Part shown: positions 27,818-36,604 of the stretch, one piece after another | Layout: each line of letters begins with the position of its first letter | How positions within the stretch are numbered: position 1 is the stretch's first letter | NCBI GenBank assembly: GCA_910579755.1 | Contig: CAJTVB010000006.1 | Span: 120,756 to 184,755, forward strand | DNA length: 64,000 nt | From: an uncultured Acetatifactor sp. | GTDB lineage: Bacteria > Bacillota > Clostridia > Lachnospirales > Lachnospiraceae | Direction of reading: 5' to 3' | Notes under the pieces: generated by a model | Databases searched by the model: none | Told to the model about the DNA's origin: nothing | The model's input: the letters and a program-made list of their open reading frames with translations, nothing else | Made by a program: the position numbers and the translations under genes

Positions 27818-28870
27818 ATGAATGGGAAAACAGAGCAGAAGTATACATATAGTGAACTTTCTGCTTTCTGTCTTCAGGTGTCCATCCTTTTGAAGGCCGC
27901 AGTCCCCTTGGATGAAGGACTGCGGATTATGGCAGAGGATGCGGCAAATGAGGACGAAAAGAAACAGCTGCTTTTTTTGGCGGATGAGATAGAGCTGGGA
28001 GCGCCGGTTTTTGAGGCCTTGGAGAAGGCCGGAGGTTTTCCTGATTATGTAATTAAAATGGCAAAGCTGGGGGATCAGACGGGAACGCTGGATCAGATGA
28101 TGGAGTCTTTGGCGGGATATTATGACAAAGAAGACAGAATGATCAGAAACATCCGCAACGCCGTCACATATCCCATTATGATGGTTCTTATGCTTTTGGT
28201 GGTGCTGTTTGTGCTGTTCACCAAGGTTATGCCCATTTTCGAAGAGGTTTATGAACAGCTGGGAACCCGGCTGTCTCCCGTATCCCAGGCGGCAATCCGG
28301 CTGGGGGGTATTTTCAGCGGCGTTGCTTTAGCGGCGGCAGCAGCGGCGGCATTGGCGGTTCTGGGATTGTACATAGCATCTATATTCGGCAAAAAGGTGC
28401 ATCTGGTGGAGAATGCAGTCGGGAGGCTGAAACGCTCCAATAAAACAGCACTTCTGGCAGCGAAGAGACGCTGCAGCGCTGTTCTTGCCCTGACCTTAAA
28501 AAGCGGACTGGAATTGGAAAAGGGAATCGAATTGGCAACGGAGCTGGCTGACAACAGCAGGATTCGGGAGTATCTGGCAAAGTGTAAGGACGAGCTGGAG
28601 GCAGGCAGGAGCTATGATGAGGCCATGAAGGAATCAGGGCTGTTTAACGGTTTTCAGATTCAGATGATCAAGGTGGGAAACCGGAGCGGGCGCCTGGACA
28701 GCGTAATGGAAGAGATTTCCCGGGGATATGAGGAAGAGGCGGACGCATCTATCGACAATACCATCTCCAGGCTGGAACCTACAATAGTGGCAGTGCTGGC
28801 AGTGTCCGTGGGTCTGGTGCTTTTGTCTGTGATGCTTCCTCTGGCGGGCATATTGTCTGCCATAGGATAA
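27818..28870 (+). CDS. Type IV pilus/type II secretion inner-membrane platform protein (PilC/GspF family)
   Basis: The 350-residue protein has two T2SSF domains (residues about 15-130 and 215-340), each with the typical start of a short cytoplasmic helical domain followed by membrane helices. Key phrases are FCLQVSILLKAAVPLDEGL, MAKLGDQTGTLDQMMESLAGYY and its repeat MIKVGNRSGRLDSVMEEISRGY, and AVTYPIMMVLMLLVVLFVLFTKVMP. It is the membrane platform on which the assembly ATPase turns. Its neighbours are small membrane-anchored proteins and PilT. Confidence 0.93.
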   Translation: MNGKTEQKYTYSELSAFCLQVSILLKAAVPLDEGLRIMAEDAANEDEKKQLLFLADEIELGAPVFEALEKAGGFPDYVIKMAKLGDQTGTLDQMMESLAGYYDKEDRMIRNIRNAVTYPIMMVLMLLVVLFVLFTKVMPIFEEVYEQLGTRLSPVSQAAIRLGGIFSGVALAAAAAAALAVLGLYIASIFGKKVHLVENAVGRLKRSNKTALLAAKRRCSAVLALTLKSGLELEKGIELATELADNSRIREYLAKCKDELEAGRSYDEAMKESGLFNGFQIQMIKVGNRSGRLDSVMEEISRGYEEEADASIDNTISRLEPTIVAVLAVSVGLVLLSVMLPLAGILSAIG

Positions 28871-28883
28871 TCGGGGGACAAGG

Positions 28884-29210
28884 ATGAAGCGGTTGAAAAA
28901 AGGTTGGAATATGATAAAAGGTTATCTGGCAACGGTAATACTTTTCGGTGCTGTGATGGGAGCTGTTTTGAACGGGATGCTGTCCATGTCCGGCAGAATG
29001 GACCGGGAGGGGGCAGAGACTCTGCGAAGCGCCATTGCCAGGGCCTCTGTTCAGTGCTATGCGATTGAGGGACGCTACCCGCCTTCTGTCCGGTATCTGG
29101 AAGAAAACTATGGAATCCGGATTGACTGGAATCGGTTTTACGTGTATTACGAAGGGTTTGCCTCTAATATCATGCCGGATATCACGGTTGTTTCCATTTC
29201 GGAAGAGTAA
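28884..29210 (+). CDS. Small pseudopilin-like protein
   Basis: The 108-residue protein has a basic start and one hydrophobic helix (about residues 13-33), then SAIARASVQCYAIEGRYPPSVRYLEENYG. The YPPS-x-YLEE pattern resembles the segment after the N-terminal helix in GspG/major pilins, where a YPxS motif precedes the beta sheet. However there is no classical prepilin peptidase site (Gly-Phe/Met-Thr-Leu-Ile-Glu). It may be a minor subunit anchored by an uncleaved helix. It starts 13 bases after pilC. Confidence 0.6.
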   Translation: MKRLKKGWNMIKGYLATVILFGAVMGAVLNGMLSMSGRMDREGAETLRSAIARASVQCYAIEGRYPPSVRYLEENYGIRIDWNRFYVYYEGFASNIMPDITVVSISEE

Positions 29211-29224
29211 GGGGGAGAGAATAT

Positions 29225-29719
29225 TTGAAAAAGCAGGTACAGCAGAAGGGTCGGACGGTCACTCTCCTTTTTACAATGCTGTTATTTTTGGTGTTTGTGC
29301 TGTCCGCGTTGTTTACGGTGCTCATCGGCGGGAAGGTTTATGAAAATATCAATCAGCGCATTCAGGAGAATTATTCCGGCCAGGTGGTTTTAAACTATGT
29401 GGCCAACAAAGTGAGACAGGGGGACCGGGCGGGGTGTGTGATGGTAAAGAGCATAGAGGATACGCAGGTGCTGGAGCTGGCGCAGGAAATTAACGGAAGA
29501 AAATATGTAACATGGATTTATTATAGAGACGGCGCGGTCAGAGAATTATTCACCAACGAAGGCAGCGGGCTGGGCTTGAAGGACGGCCTGGAGATTATGG
29601 AATGTCAGGGTCTGACCTTTACACAGGAGGATTCCGTCCTGAAGATACAGGTGTACGGAGCTGCATCCGGCAGTCTGCTATTGAACCTCAGAAGTGGAGG
29701 AGGCCGGGATGGAGAGTAA
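29225..29719 (+). CDS. DUF4860-type pilus-cluster protein
   Basis: The 164-residue protein has an N-terminal membrane helix (VTLLFTMLLFLVFVLSALFTVLIGG) and an extracytoplasmic part with VVLNYVANKVRQGDRAG and YVTWIYYRDGAVRELFTNEG. I recall this pattern as DUF4860, found beside PilT/PilC genes in Lachnospiraceae, but the family number should be checked. The start is TTG 29225 behind GGGGGAGAG. The 3' end overlaps the next gene. A minor pilin or assembly role is likely from context. Confidence 0.6.
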   Translation: MKKQVQQKGRTVTLLFTMLLFLVFVLSALFTVLIGGKVYENINQRIQENYSGQVVLNYVANKVRQGDRAGCVMVKSIEDTQVLELAQEINGRKYVTWIYYRDGAVRELFTNEGSGLGLKDGLEIMECQGLTFTQEDSVLKIQVYGAASGSLLLNLRSGGGRDGE

Positions 29720-30131
29720 ACGCGACTCAGGAACAGCTATGTTTCTCATGGAGATCATAGCAGTGGTATGCTTCTTTATTCTGTGTGCCGGCGTCTGCAT
29801 CCTGGCGTTTGTGAAAGCCAATCACTTAAGCCGTTTGGCCAAGGATGTCAATTATGCTTCTCTGGCAGCCGAGAGTGTGGCTGAGGTCTGGAAAGCGCAG
29901 GATATGGAGGGGCTTGAACGGCAGTTTTTCATGTCAATGGAGGGGGAAACAGGTGTGATCTGTTGGGATAATCAGTGGAATCCTGTGGAGGATGAGAAAA
30001 CGGCAGACTTTAGTGCACAGATAGATCTGGCGGGAGACGGATCGGTGGAAGAGGCACGGATCAGGATTCGGCGGCTTCAGGATGGCACGGAATTATTTGA
30101 GCTGAGCGCCAGGAAAATTCGCTGTCCATAG
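29709..30131 (+). CDS. Small membrane-anchored protein of the pilus-like operon
   Basis: The 140-residue protein has one N-terminal helix (MFLMEIIAVVCFFILCAGVCILAFV), then NYASLAAESVAEVWKAQD. The layout of a short helix followed by an amphipathic stretch and beta strands resembles minor pilins, but there is no recognisable peptidase cleavage site. ATG 29709 with GGAGGAGG upstream is preferred over a GTG 15 bases earlier. It overlaps the preceding gene by 11 bases. I do not recognise a named family. Confidence 0.55.
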   Translation: MESKRDSGTAMFLMEIIAVVCFFILCAGVCILAFVKANHLSRLAKDVNYASLAAESVAEVWKAQDMEGLERQFFMSMEGETGVICWDNQWNPVEDEKTADFSAQIDLAGDGSVEEARIRIRRLQDGTELFELSARKIRCP

Positions 30132-30156
30132 AGCGGGCATGGAAGGGAACGGGGCT

Positions 30157-30624
30157 ATGAATGAGAAACAATCGGGAGGGCGGGTAAGCATTGGCACCTC
30201 ATCTCTGATTTTAATATTTATTATTTTGAGTCTGACCGTTTTTGGTCTTCTTTCTTTAAGCAGCGCAGGCAGCGACTGGAAGCTCGCCCAAAAGAATGCA
30301 GAGGCTGTGAAGGGATACTATGAAGCGGACAGTCTGGCAGTGGAATTTGCGGCCATGGTGGAGGAAGTGCTGTCCCGTTACAGCCGGCAGACCGATGATG
30401 AAGAATATCTGCGGCTGGTAAAAGAAGAATTGGGCAGTTTTTTTCAGGAGGAAACCAATATTGTCCGGACAGACATAGAGATGCTTTATGGACAGATGCT
30501 TCATGTGGAATTGGAGATAGATCGGGAAGAAGAGGCAGGGTATCGGATTCTTTGCTGGAATATATACCACTCTGTGGATTATGAGATCGATCAATCCATA
30601 CCTGTGTGGACAGGCAGCTGGTAA
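30157..30624 (+). CDS. Small membrane-anchored protein of the pilus-like operon
   Basis: The 155-residue protein has a polar start, one helix (SSLILIFIILSLTVFGLLSLSSAGSD), then an acidic helical region with NAEAVKGYYEADSLAVEFAAMVEEVL and an acidic C-terminus. The helix followed by a segment in which YYEAD recurs recalls PilX/PilW-type minor pilins (helix, then yYaAeag), so it may be a prepilin-like subunit. ATG 30157 follows AAGGGAACGGGG; an ATG at 30139 is an alternative. It ends 13 bases before pilT. Confidence 0.55.
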   Translation: MNEKQSGGRVSIGTSSLILIFIILSLTVFGLLSLSSAGSDWKLAQKNAEAVKGYYEADSLAVEFAAMVEEVLSRYSRQTDDEEYLRLVKEELGSFFQEETNIVRTDIEMLYGQMLHVELEIDREEEAGYRILCWNIYHSVDYEIDQSIPVWTGSW

Positions 30625-30637
30625 GGGGGATTTGTGA

Positions 30638-31702
30638 ATGAATATTGCAGAATTGCTGGGTATGGCAGTAGCGAAACAGGCGTCAGACATTTTTATAGTG
30701 GCAGGTATGCCTTTATCCTATAAGGTAGAATGCCGCATTGAATATCAGGAAGAGGCCAAGCTGTCTCCGGCGCAGATTGAGGATTTGATAAAAGAATTGT
30801 ATGAGCTGGCGGGGAATCGGAATATGAAGAAAATCCAGGAGGAGGGAGACGATGATTTTTCCTTTGCCCTGCCCAGTCTGTCCCGGTTCCGAGCCAATGT
30901 GTTTCGACAGAGGGGGTCTTTGGCCGCCATTATTCGTATTATCACATTCGAGCTGCCGGATTATGAGAAGCTGCGTATTCCGCGGACAATCATTGATGTA
31001 GCAAAGCTGACAAAAGGTATGGTGCTTGTAACCGGGCCGGCAGGAAGCGGTAAAAGCACCACCCTGGCCTGTATCATTAACGAGATTAACCGGACAAGAA
31101 ATGCCCATGTGATCACACTGGAGGATCCCATTGAGTATCTGCACCGCCATGACAAAAGCGTGGTGTCACAGAGGGAGATCGGAACGGATACGGAAAGCTA
31201 TGTGACTGGTCTTCGGGCGGCTCTGCGGCAGGCGCCGGATGTAATTCTTTTAGGAGAGATGCGGGATTATGAGACCATCAGGACTGCCATGACAGCGGCA
31301 GAGACGGGCCATTTGGTAATATCCACACTCCATACCATAGGCGCCGCCAATACCATAGACCGTATTATAGACAGCTTTCCGCCGGAGCAGCAACAGCAGA
31401 TCCGGGTACAGATATCCATGGTTATGGAGGGGGTTATCTCCCAGCAGCTGCTTCCCGCTCTGGACGGCGGTGTGCAGCCTGCATTTGAAATTATGTTTTT
31501 TAATAATGCCATACGGAATTTGATTCGTGAATCCAAGATACATCAAATTGATAACGTGATTGCCACATCCCAGAAGGAGGGAATGGTATCCATGGATACG
31601 AGCCTGATCCAGATGTATCAGAAGGGAATCATTTCCAGGGAAACTGCAATTAACCGCAGCAATAACAGTGAGCTTATGGAGAAAAAGATCGAAAGGCTGT
31701 GA
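30638..31702 (+). CDS. pilT: Twitching-type ATPase PilT
   Basis: The 354-residue ATPase carries Walker A GPAGSGKST (133-141), the Asp box LEDPIEYLHR, Walker B LLGEMRD (204-210) and the His box STLHT (229-233). The N-terminal PAS-like domain starts MNIAELLGMAVAKQASDIFI. PilT normally retracts type IV pili. Here it is the only ATPase in the cluster, so it may drive both directions, or the PilB partner may lie elsewhere. It closes the operon; the repeat element just downstream contains a small hairpin that may terminate transcription. Confidence 0.95.
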   Translation: MNIAELLGMAVAKQASDIFIVAGMPLSYKVECRIEYQEEAKLSPAQIEDLIKELYELAGNRNMKKIQEEGDDDFSFALPSLSRFRANVFRQRGSLAAIIRIITFELPDYEKLRIPRTIIDVAKLTKGMVLVTGPAGSGKSTTLACIINEINRTRNAHVITLEDPIEYLHRHDKSVVSQREIGTDTESYVTGLRAALRQAPDVILLGEMRDYETIRTAMTAAETGHLVISTLHTIGAANTIDRIIDSFPPEQQQQIRVQISMVMEGVISQQLLPALDGGVQPAFEIMFFNNAIRNLIRESKIHQIDNVIATSQKEGMVSMDTSLIQMYQKGIISRETAINRSNNSELMEKKIERL

Positions 31703-31766
31703 GCTGCAGCGCAGCGAAAAGTGCTGAAAGCACGATTTTGCGAATGGCGAGGTGTGAACAGTAACG
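31703..31766 (+). repeat. Dispersed repeat copy A downstream of pilT
   Basis: This stretch (GCAGCGAAAAGTGCTGAAAG, then CACGATTTTGCGAATGGCG, then GTGAACAGT) resembles, at roughly two bases in three, the reverse complement of 37512-37582. It contains a GTGCT-GAA-AGCAC hairpin (31721-31733) followed by GATTTT, which could act as a weak terminator for the pilus operon. Confidence 0.55.
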
Positions 31767-31784
31767 AACTTTTGTCTTTTGCGC

Positions 31785-31814
31785 TTGCTATCAAGCGGTC
31801 TCCTGTGCTATGAT
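31785..31814 (+). promoter_or_regulatory. Promoter of glnS
   Basis: TTGCTA (31785-31790) and an extended -10 (TGCTATGAT, box at 31809-31814) are 18 bases apart. Transcription should start near 31821, leaving a leader too short for a T-box. Confidence 0.7.
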
Positions 31815-31876
31815 GATTGCAGTTGTTTCCGGAGATTTTGGGACAATAAATGTGCGGAAAGGCAGTGGATCGCTAT

Positions 31877-33547
31877 ATGAGTGAAGTGGAATCAAAAAAT
31901 TTTATTGAACTGATCATTGAAAAGGATCTGGAAGAGGGGAAATGTGACGCGGTGCGCACCCGGTTCCCTCCGGAGCCCAACGGCTATCTGCATATCGGAC
32001 ATGCCAAGAGCATTCTTCTGAATTACGGACTGGCGCAGAAATATAACGGGAAGTTTAATATGCGCTTTGACGATACCAATCCCACAAAGGAGGATATCGA
32101 GTTTGTGGAGTCCATTAAGGCCGATGTACGGTGGCTGGGGGCTGACTGGGAGGACAGGCTTTTTTTTGCCTCCGATTATTTTGGTCAGATGTATGAGGCT
32201 GCCGTGAAGCTTATCAAAAAGGGCAAGGCCTATGTGTCCGATCTGACGGCGGAGCAGATTAGGGAATACAGAGGGAGTCTTACCGAGCCGGGGAAAGAGG
32301 ATCCGGGAAGCGGAAGAAGCGTAGAGGAAAATCTTCGGTTGTTTGAGGAGATGAAGGCCGGAAAGTATGCCGACGGTGAAAAGGTGCTCCGGGCCCGTAT
32401 CGACATGGCCTCCCCCAATATGAATATGAGGGATCCTGTGATTTACCGTGTGGCCCATATGAGCCATCACAATACGGGGGATACCTGGTGCGTTTACCCC
32501 ATGTACGATTTTGCCCATCCGATTGAGGATGCCATCGAGGGAATCACCCACTCTATCTGTACTTTGGAGTTTGAGGACCACAGGCCTCTCTACGATTGGG
32601 TGGTAAGGGAGCTGGAGTATCCCATGCCTCCCAAGCAGATCGAGTTTGCGAAGCTGTATCTTAAAAATGTAGTGACCGGAAAGAGATATATCAAAAAGCT
32701 GGTTCAGGAGGGGATCGTGGACGGCTGGGACGATCCCAGGCTGGTGTCCATTGCCGCGCTCAGACGCAGAGGCTTCACCCCGGAATCCATCCGGCGGTTT
32801 GTGGAGCTGTGCGGTGTGTCTAAGGCCAATTCCATCGCGGATTACGCGGCACTGGAATATTGCATTCGGGAGGATCTGAAGGCCAAGGCTCCAAGACTGA
32901 TGGCTGTGCTGGATCCGGTAAAGCTCATCATTGACAATTACCCTGAGGGACAGACCGAAATGCTGACGGCGGTGAATAATCCGGAAAATGAAGAGCTGGG
33001 TACCAGAGAGATTCCCTTTGGGAGAGAGCTGTATATTGAGAGAGAGGATTTTCTGGAGGAGCCTCCCAAAAAGTATTTCCGTATGTTTCCCGGTAATGAG
33101 GTGCGTCTGATGAACGCCTATTTTGTCACCTGCACCGGCTGTGTGAAGGACGCGGAGGGGAATATTACGGAGGTGCATTGCACCTATGATCCGGCATCCA
33201 GAGGAGGCAACAGTCCCGATGGGCGAAAAGTAAAGGGAACCATCCACTGGGTGGCCGCAGATACGGCGGTTACTGCCCGGGTGCGTCTGTATGAGAACAT
33301 TATCGATGAGGAAAAGGGCGTATACAATGAGGACGGAAGTCTGAATCTGAATCCCAATTCGCTCACCCTGTGTGAGGAATGCCGTCTGGAGCCGGCGTTT
33401 GCAGGGGCCGAGGCCTATGACAGCTTTCAGTTTGTGCGGCAGGGATTTTTCTGTGTGGATGCAAAGGATTCCAGGCCGGAGGCGCTGGTCTTTAATCGGA
33501 TCGTGTCTCTGAAGAGCTCTTATGTACTTCCAAAGTCTTCCGGCTGA
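31877..33547 (+). CDS. glnS: Glutamine--tRNA ligase
   Basis: The 556-residue class I synthetase attaches Gln to tRNA-Gln. The ATP site HIGH motif is in [10 protein letters not shown] (residues 39-42), [12 protein letters not shown] and [17 protein letters not shown] are catalytic-domain landmarks, and [18 protein letters not shown] follows the KMSKS loop. That loop is VTGKR (266-270) rather than the VMSKR of E. coli, keeping the Lys. The C-terminal half is the beta-barrel anticodon-binding domain. ATG 31877 gives [11 protein letters not shown], matching the family start; ATG 31850 is an alternative that adds nine residues. Confidence 0.95.
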   Translation: MSEVESKNFIELIIEKDLEEGKCDAVRTRFPPEPNGYLHIGHAKSILLNYGLAQKYNGKFNMRFDDTNPTKEDIEFVESIKADVRWLGADWEDRLFFASDYFGQMYEAAVKLIKKGKAYVSDLTAEQIREYRGSLTEPGKEDPGSGRSVEENLRLFEEMKAGKYADGEKVLRARIDMASPNMNMRDPVIYRVAHMSHHNTGDTWCVYPMYDFAHPIEDAIEGITHSICTLEFEDHRPLYDWVVRELEYPMPPKQIEFAKLYLKNVVTGKRYIKKLVQEGIVDGWDDPRLVSIAALRRRGFTPESIRRFVELCGVSKANSIADYAALEYCIREDLKAKAPRLMAVLDPVKLIIDNYPEGQTEMLTAVNNPENEELGTREIPFGRELYIEREDFLEEPPKKYFRMFPGNEVRLMNAYFVTCTGCVKDAEGNITEVHCTYDPASRGGNSPDGRKVKGTIHWVAADTAVTARVRLYENIIDEEKGVYNEDGSLNLNPNSLTLCEECRLEPAFAGAEAYDSFQFVRQGFFCVDAKDSRPEALVFNRIVSLKSSYVLPKSSG

Positions 33548-33576
33548 AATGGCGGCGGTGAGGAAGGGAAGATGCC

Positions 33577-35145
33577 ATGTATGACATGACGATACGTCTG
33601 CGCACGGACAGCGGAAAGTGTCTGTATGAGCAGATCTATGAGCATATCAGAAAAGAAATCAGCTACGGGAAGCTTCTCACAGGGGAGAAGCTTCCCTCTA
33701 CGCGTTTTCTGGCAGAATATCTTCAGGTGGCCAGGAGTACCGTGGATTATGCCTATGGTCAGCTTTTGGACGAAGGGTATATTGAAGCCAGACCCTGCAA
33801 GGGATATTTTGTGTGTCCCGTAAAGGAATTGTTTCAGATGGAGGAGGAAAAAAGGGAGACCGGGCAGGCGGCCTGGACGGAGAGTAAAAGGAGTCATGAG
33901 AAAACCCGGACAGAATCCGGGGAGAGCCGCGGCGGGGATCAGACAGGCATGGAGGCTGTCCGGCAGGAACCGCTGGTGGAGGAGGGCGGACGAAGCGCCG
34001 CTTTTTCAGCGCCCTGCCAGTACGACTTTTCTCCCTATGGCATCGACATGTCGGGTTTTCCCTTTGACACCTGGCGGAAGATCACCAAAAATATTCTCAC
34101 CTATGCCAATGGCGACTTGTTTTCCCGGGGCGGCCCCCAGGGAGATCTGCAGCTGCGCCAGACCATCAGCAGATATCTGCATTCCTCCCGGGGAGTAAAC
34201 TGCAGTCCGGACCAGATTATTGTGGGAGCGGGCAATGATTATCTGCTGCTTTTGCTGGAAAAGATTTTGGGCAGGCATGTGCGCATTGCCATGGAGAATC
34301 CCACCTATGCCAGGTCTTATCGTATTTTCCGGTCCTTTGCCTATGATATTGTAACAGTGGATATGGATGAGAACGGCATGAGGCCGGGGCGGCTGGAACA
34401 GGAGAGGGTGCGCTGTGCTTACGTGATGCCCTCTCATCAGTTTCCGGCCGGGACGGTCATGCCCATCGGAAGGAGGCTGGAGCTTTTGAAGTGGGCCTGC
34501 GGAGGACCGGACCGGTATCTGATCGAGGATGATTATGACAGTGAATTCCGGTACAGAGGAAAACCCATACCTGCCCTTCAGGCTTCTGACGAGCAGGGAA
34601 GGGTCATTTATATCGGCAGCTTTTCCAAGGCCATAGCTCCGGCTATCCGGATCAGCTTTATGGTGCTGCCAAAACCTCTGCTGGAAAAATATAAAAGGGA
34701 TTGCTTCTTTTATTCCTGCACCGTATCCCGGATCGATCAGAGTATTTTAAACGTTTTTATGCGGGACGGGTATTTTGAGAGGCATTTGAATAAAATGCGG
34801 AAAATATACAAAGCGAAGCATGAGATGCTGTTGGAGGAGCTGCGCCCCTTCCGGAAGAAATTTCGGATATCCGGGGAGAATGCCGGTCTGCATCTGCTGC
34901 TGACAGCCAGGGATCAGACAAAGGAGCATGAGCTGGTCAGAAAAGCAGCGGAGAAAGGGGTCAGGGTTTACGGCCTGTTTGACAGCATGGCGGAGCCGGG
35001 GGATGAGGCCGGGAGGGATGCCCGGGAAAAAACGGAGGGCACGGCAGGAGTCTTTGAGGGCGCCACTGTTCTGCTGGGGTTTGGCGGTCTGGATTCTAAG
35101 GAGATCCAAGAAGGGATTGAACGGCTGAAGGAAGCGTGGCTGTAG
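33577..35145 (+). CDS. MocR/PdxR-type regulator (GntR helix-turn-helix fused to aminotransferase fold)
   Basis: The 522-residue protein has a GntR winged helix at residues about 8-75 (LYEQIYEHIRKEISYGKLLTGEKLPSTRFLAEYL, ARSTVDYAYGQLLDEGYIEA). A long charged linker (about 85-140) leads to a fold type I aminotransferase domain with EDDYDSEFRY and the PLP-binding Lys351 in GSFSKAIAP. MocR proteins sense PLP or an amino-acid aldimine and often control vitamin B6 or amino-acid genes; no such gene is adjacent here, so the target is unknown. The linker is longer than in most family members and rich in Glu/Arg/Gly. Confidence 0.9.
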   Translation: MYDMTIRLRTDSGKCLYEQIYEHIRKEISYGKLLTGEKLPSTRFLAEYLQVARSTVDYAYGQLLDEGYIEARPCKGYFVCPVKELFQMEEEKRETGQAAWTESKRSHEKTRTESGESRGGDQTGMEAVRQEPLVEEGGRSAAFSAPCQYDFSPYGIDMSGFPFDTWRKITKNILTYANGDLFSRGGPQGDLQLRQTISRYLHSSRGVNCSPDQIIVGAGNDYLLLLLEKILGRHVRIAMENPTYARSYRIFRSFAYDIVTVDMDENGMRPGRLEQERVRCAYVMPSHQFPAGTVMPIGRRLELLKWACGGPDRYLIEDDYDSEFRYRGKPIPALQASDEQGRVIYIGSFSKAIAPAIRISFMVLPKPLLEKYKRDCFFYSCTVSRIDQSILNVFMRDGYFERHLNKMRKIYKAKHEMLLEELRPFRKKFRISGENAGLHLLLTARDQTKEHELVRKAAEKGVRVYGLFDSMAEPGDEAGRDAREKTEGTAGVFEGATVLLGFGGLDSKEIQEGIERLKEAWL

Positions 35146-35261
35146 AGGGGAATCAGGAGGAGTAAAGCAGGGAAGCAGAGATCATAGGGAGAACATAAAT
35201 CAGAGGCGCCATGTATGATCATGCCGCCTCCGGTTACGCAGATATTTTGTTCGGACTTTGT

Positions 35262-35295
35262 GCAGCTGCAGATATCGGATGATCTATGCAGCTGC
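35262..35295 (-). terminator. Hairpin after the small membrane protein gene
   Basis: A 9-bp perfect stem (35262-35270 with 35287-35295) lies just beyond the stop of the minus-strand gene at 35297 and faces the end of the MocR gene. There is no T run on either side, so terminator function is only likely. The rest of 35146-35261 shows nothing. Confidence 0.4.
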
Positions 35296-35296
35296 C

Positions 35297-35695
35297 CTAC
35301 TGGTCGGTCAGAGAGGGGGCTTCCTCCGGACCATCTTCTTCGTCAAAAAACTCTTCCACGGCTTCTTCCACTTTTTCTCCTGCCTGGGCCATATGCTCTG
35401 ACAGGGGAACGAAGGAATCGGAGGATTTGGTCTCATTCTCATCCGATGCGGCAGGGTCTGCTTCGTTGTTTTCAGAGGACTTGGGTGTGGTTTCTTCTTC
35501 CTTGTTTTCCGGGGTAAGGGGAACATAATTGCGTCCGGCAGTAGTGTCCTCTTCTGTGTCCACGCTGAAGTCATCGTAATCTTCATCCTCGGGTACGGCA
35601 GCGCCGGCCTTTTTATGCATATAATAATATGCGGCAGCGGCGGCTGTGCCGACGGCGGCGCTAAAAAGCAATATTTTTCCAAATTTTTTTGCCAT
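35297..35695 (-). CDS. Small single-pass membrane protein with long acidic tail
   Basis: The 132-residue protein has a basic start and an Ala-rich helix (ILLFSAAVGTAAAAAYYYMHKK, residues 8-29), then about 100 residues dominated by Glu, Asp, Ser and Pro. There is no signal cleavage site, so it stays anchored with the tail on one side. Design and size recall YtxH-type envelope-stress proteins, but sequence similarity is not evident. GAAAGGAG precedes the ATG. Function unknown. Confidence 0.75.
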   Translation of the reverse strand: MAKKFGKILLFSAAVGTAAAAAYYYMHKKAGAAVPEDEDYDDFSVDTEEDTTAGRNYVPLTPENKEEETTPKSSENNEADPAASDENETKSSDSFVPLSEHMAQAGEKVEEAVEEFFDEEDGPEEAPSLTDQ

Positions 35696-35802
35696 AGATT
35701 GCTCCTTTCGGTTTGTTTGATCCTGTTGATTTACATTTTAATACTATTCTGTAAAATTGAAAAGAGAATATGTACAAATTTAGGAAAAATTTATTGTTTC
35801 GG

Positions 35803-35831
35803 TTTCACTGCATAAAAAAGTATGCTAAAAT
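35803..35831 (+). promoter_or_regulatory. Promoter of the TetR-type regulator
   Basis: TTTCAC (35803-35808) and an extended -10 TGCTAAAAT (box at 35826-35831) are 17 bases apart. The start of transcription falls near 35838, which rules out the ATG at 35832 and supports ATG 35868. Confidence 0.65.
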
Positions 35832-35867
35832 ATGAAAATACAGAGCATGGGGACAGGAGCAGGATAC

Positions 35868-36521
35868 ATGAACAGTAAGTTCTTTGATCTGAAAAAGGAA
35901 AAACAGGACAGAATGATCAATGCGGCTCTGAAGATATTCGCTCTCCAGGGTTACCGCCATGCCAGCACCGACGATATTGTGCGGGAGGCGTCCATCAGCA
36001 AGGGGCTTTTGTTTCACTATTTTGGAAGCAAACTGGGGGTTTACCAGTTTATTTATGACTATAGTGTCAGATATATGAACCTGGAGCTGCGCTCTGCCGT
36101 GGATCCCGGAGAAAGGGATCTTTTTGAAGTTGTAAGACAGAGAGAGCAGGCCCGTATGCGGGCTATGCGGGGATATCCCTATATGCAGCAGTTTTTGAAC
36201 CGGTCCATGTCGGAGGATGTGAGCGGTGCACTCATGGCCGTTGAGGATAAAAAGAATTCTCTGGAAAAGACCTATGAGGCCATTAACGGGCAGATCGATT
36301 ACGGGCTGCTGCCTCCGGGGGTGGATGGGAGCCGGCTTTTGAGGATTCTGGATTTTACCGTTATGGGGCTGATGACGGAGCATTTTCAGGAGGCTTCCTT
36401 TCAGCCGGAAATGCTGTATGAAGAGATTTGCTCTTATTTGGGACTTATGAAGCGGCTGTCAAATATGCCGGCGCAGGAACAGGACGCCGCCCATGCCCGG
36501 AACCGGGAGGCCGATTTATAA
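35868..36521 (+). CDS. TetR/AcrR-family transcriptional regulator
   Basis: The 217-residue protein has the TetR helix-turn-helix at residues about 10-55: KQDRMINAALKIFALQGYRHASTDDIVREASISKGLLFHYFGSK, the canonical pattern. The remaining helices form the ligand and dimer domain, with no recognised ligand signature. ATG 35868 (MNSKFFDLKK) is preceded by AGGAG and lies downstream of the predicted transcription start. No partner gene is adjacent in the same operon, so the regulated genes are unknown; TetR proteins usually repress an exporter or enzyme nearby. Confidence 0.9.
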   Translation: MNSKFFDLKKEKQDRMINAALKIFALQGYRHASTDDIVREASISKGLLFHYFGSKLGVYQFIYDYSVRYMNLELRSAVDPGERDLFEVVRQREQARMRAMRGYPYMQQFLNRSMSEDVSGALMAVEDKKNSLEKTYEAINGQIDYGLLPPGVDGSRLLRILDFTVMGLMTEHFQEASFQPEMLYEEICSYLGLMKRLSNMPAQEQDAAHARNREADL

Positions 36522-36575
36522 GGCCGGCATGTAATTTTGAGCCGGCGGGAATCGGAAAGGGCGGCAGTTTGTCCG

Positions 36576-36598
36576 GTGTGGGTCATACTGCCCCACAC
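36576..36598. terminator. Hairpin between convergent genes
   Basis: A 7-bp stem (36576-36582 with 36592-36598) lies between the TetR-type gene and the convergent DUF6062 gene. It lacks a T run, so it is a weak candidate for a shared terminator. Confidence 0.4.
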
Positions 36599-36604
36599 TG
36601 ATTA

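Noticed and set aside
31815..31876. T-box leader upstream of glnS.
   Set aside because: The promoter lies only about 30-60 bases before the start codon, leaving no room for a T-box.
31892..33247. A 451-codon minus-strand frame over glnS.
   Set aside because: Shadow of a highly conserved enzyme gene; no ribosome site or recognisable protein.
35832..35867. Earlier ATG for the TetR-type regulator.
   Set aside because: It lies directly on the -10 box, upstream of the expected transcription start, so it cannot be in the mRNA.
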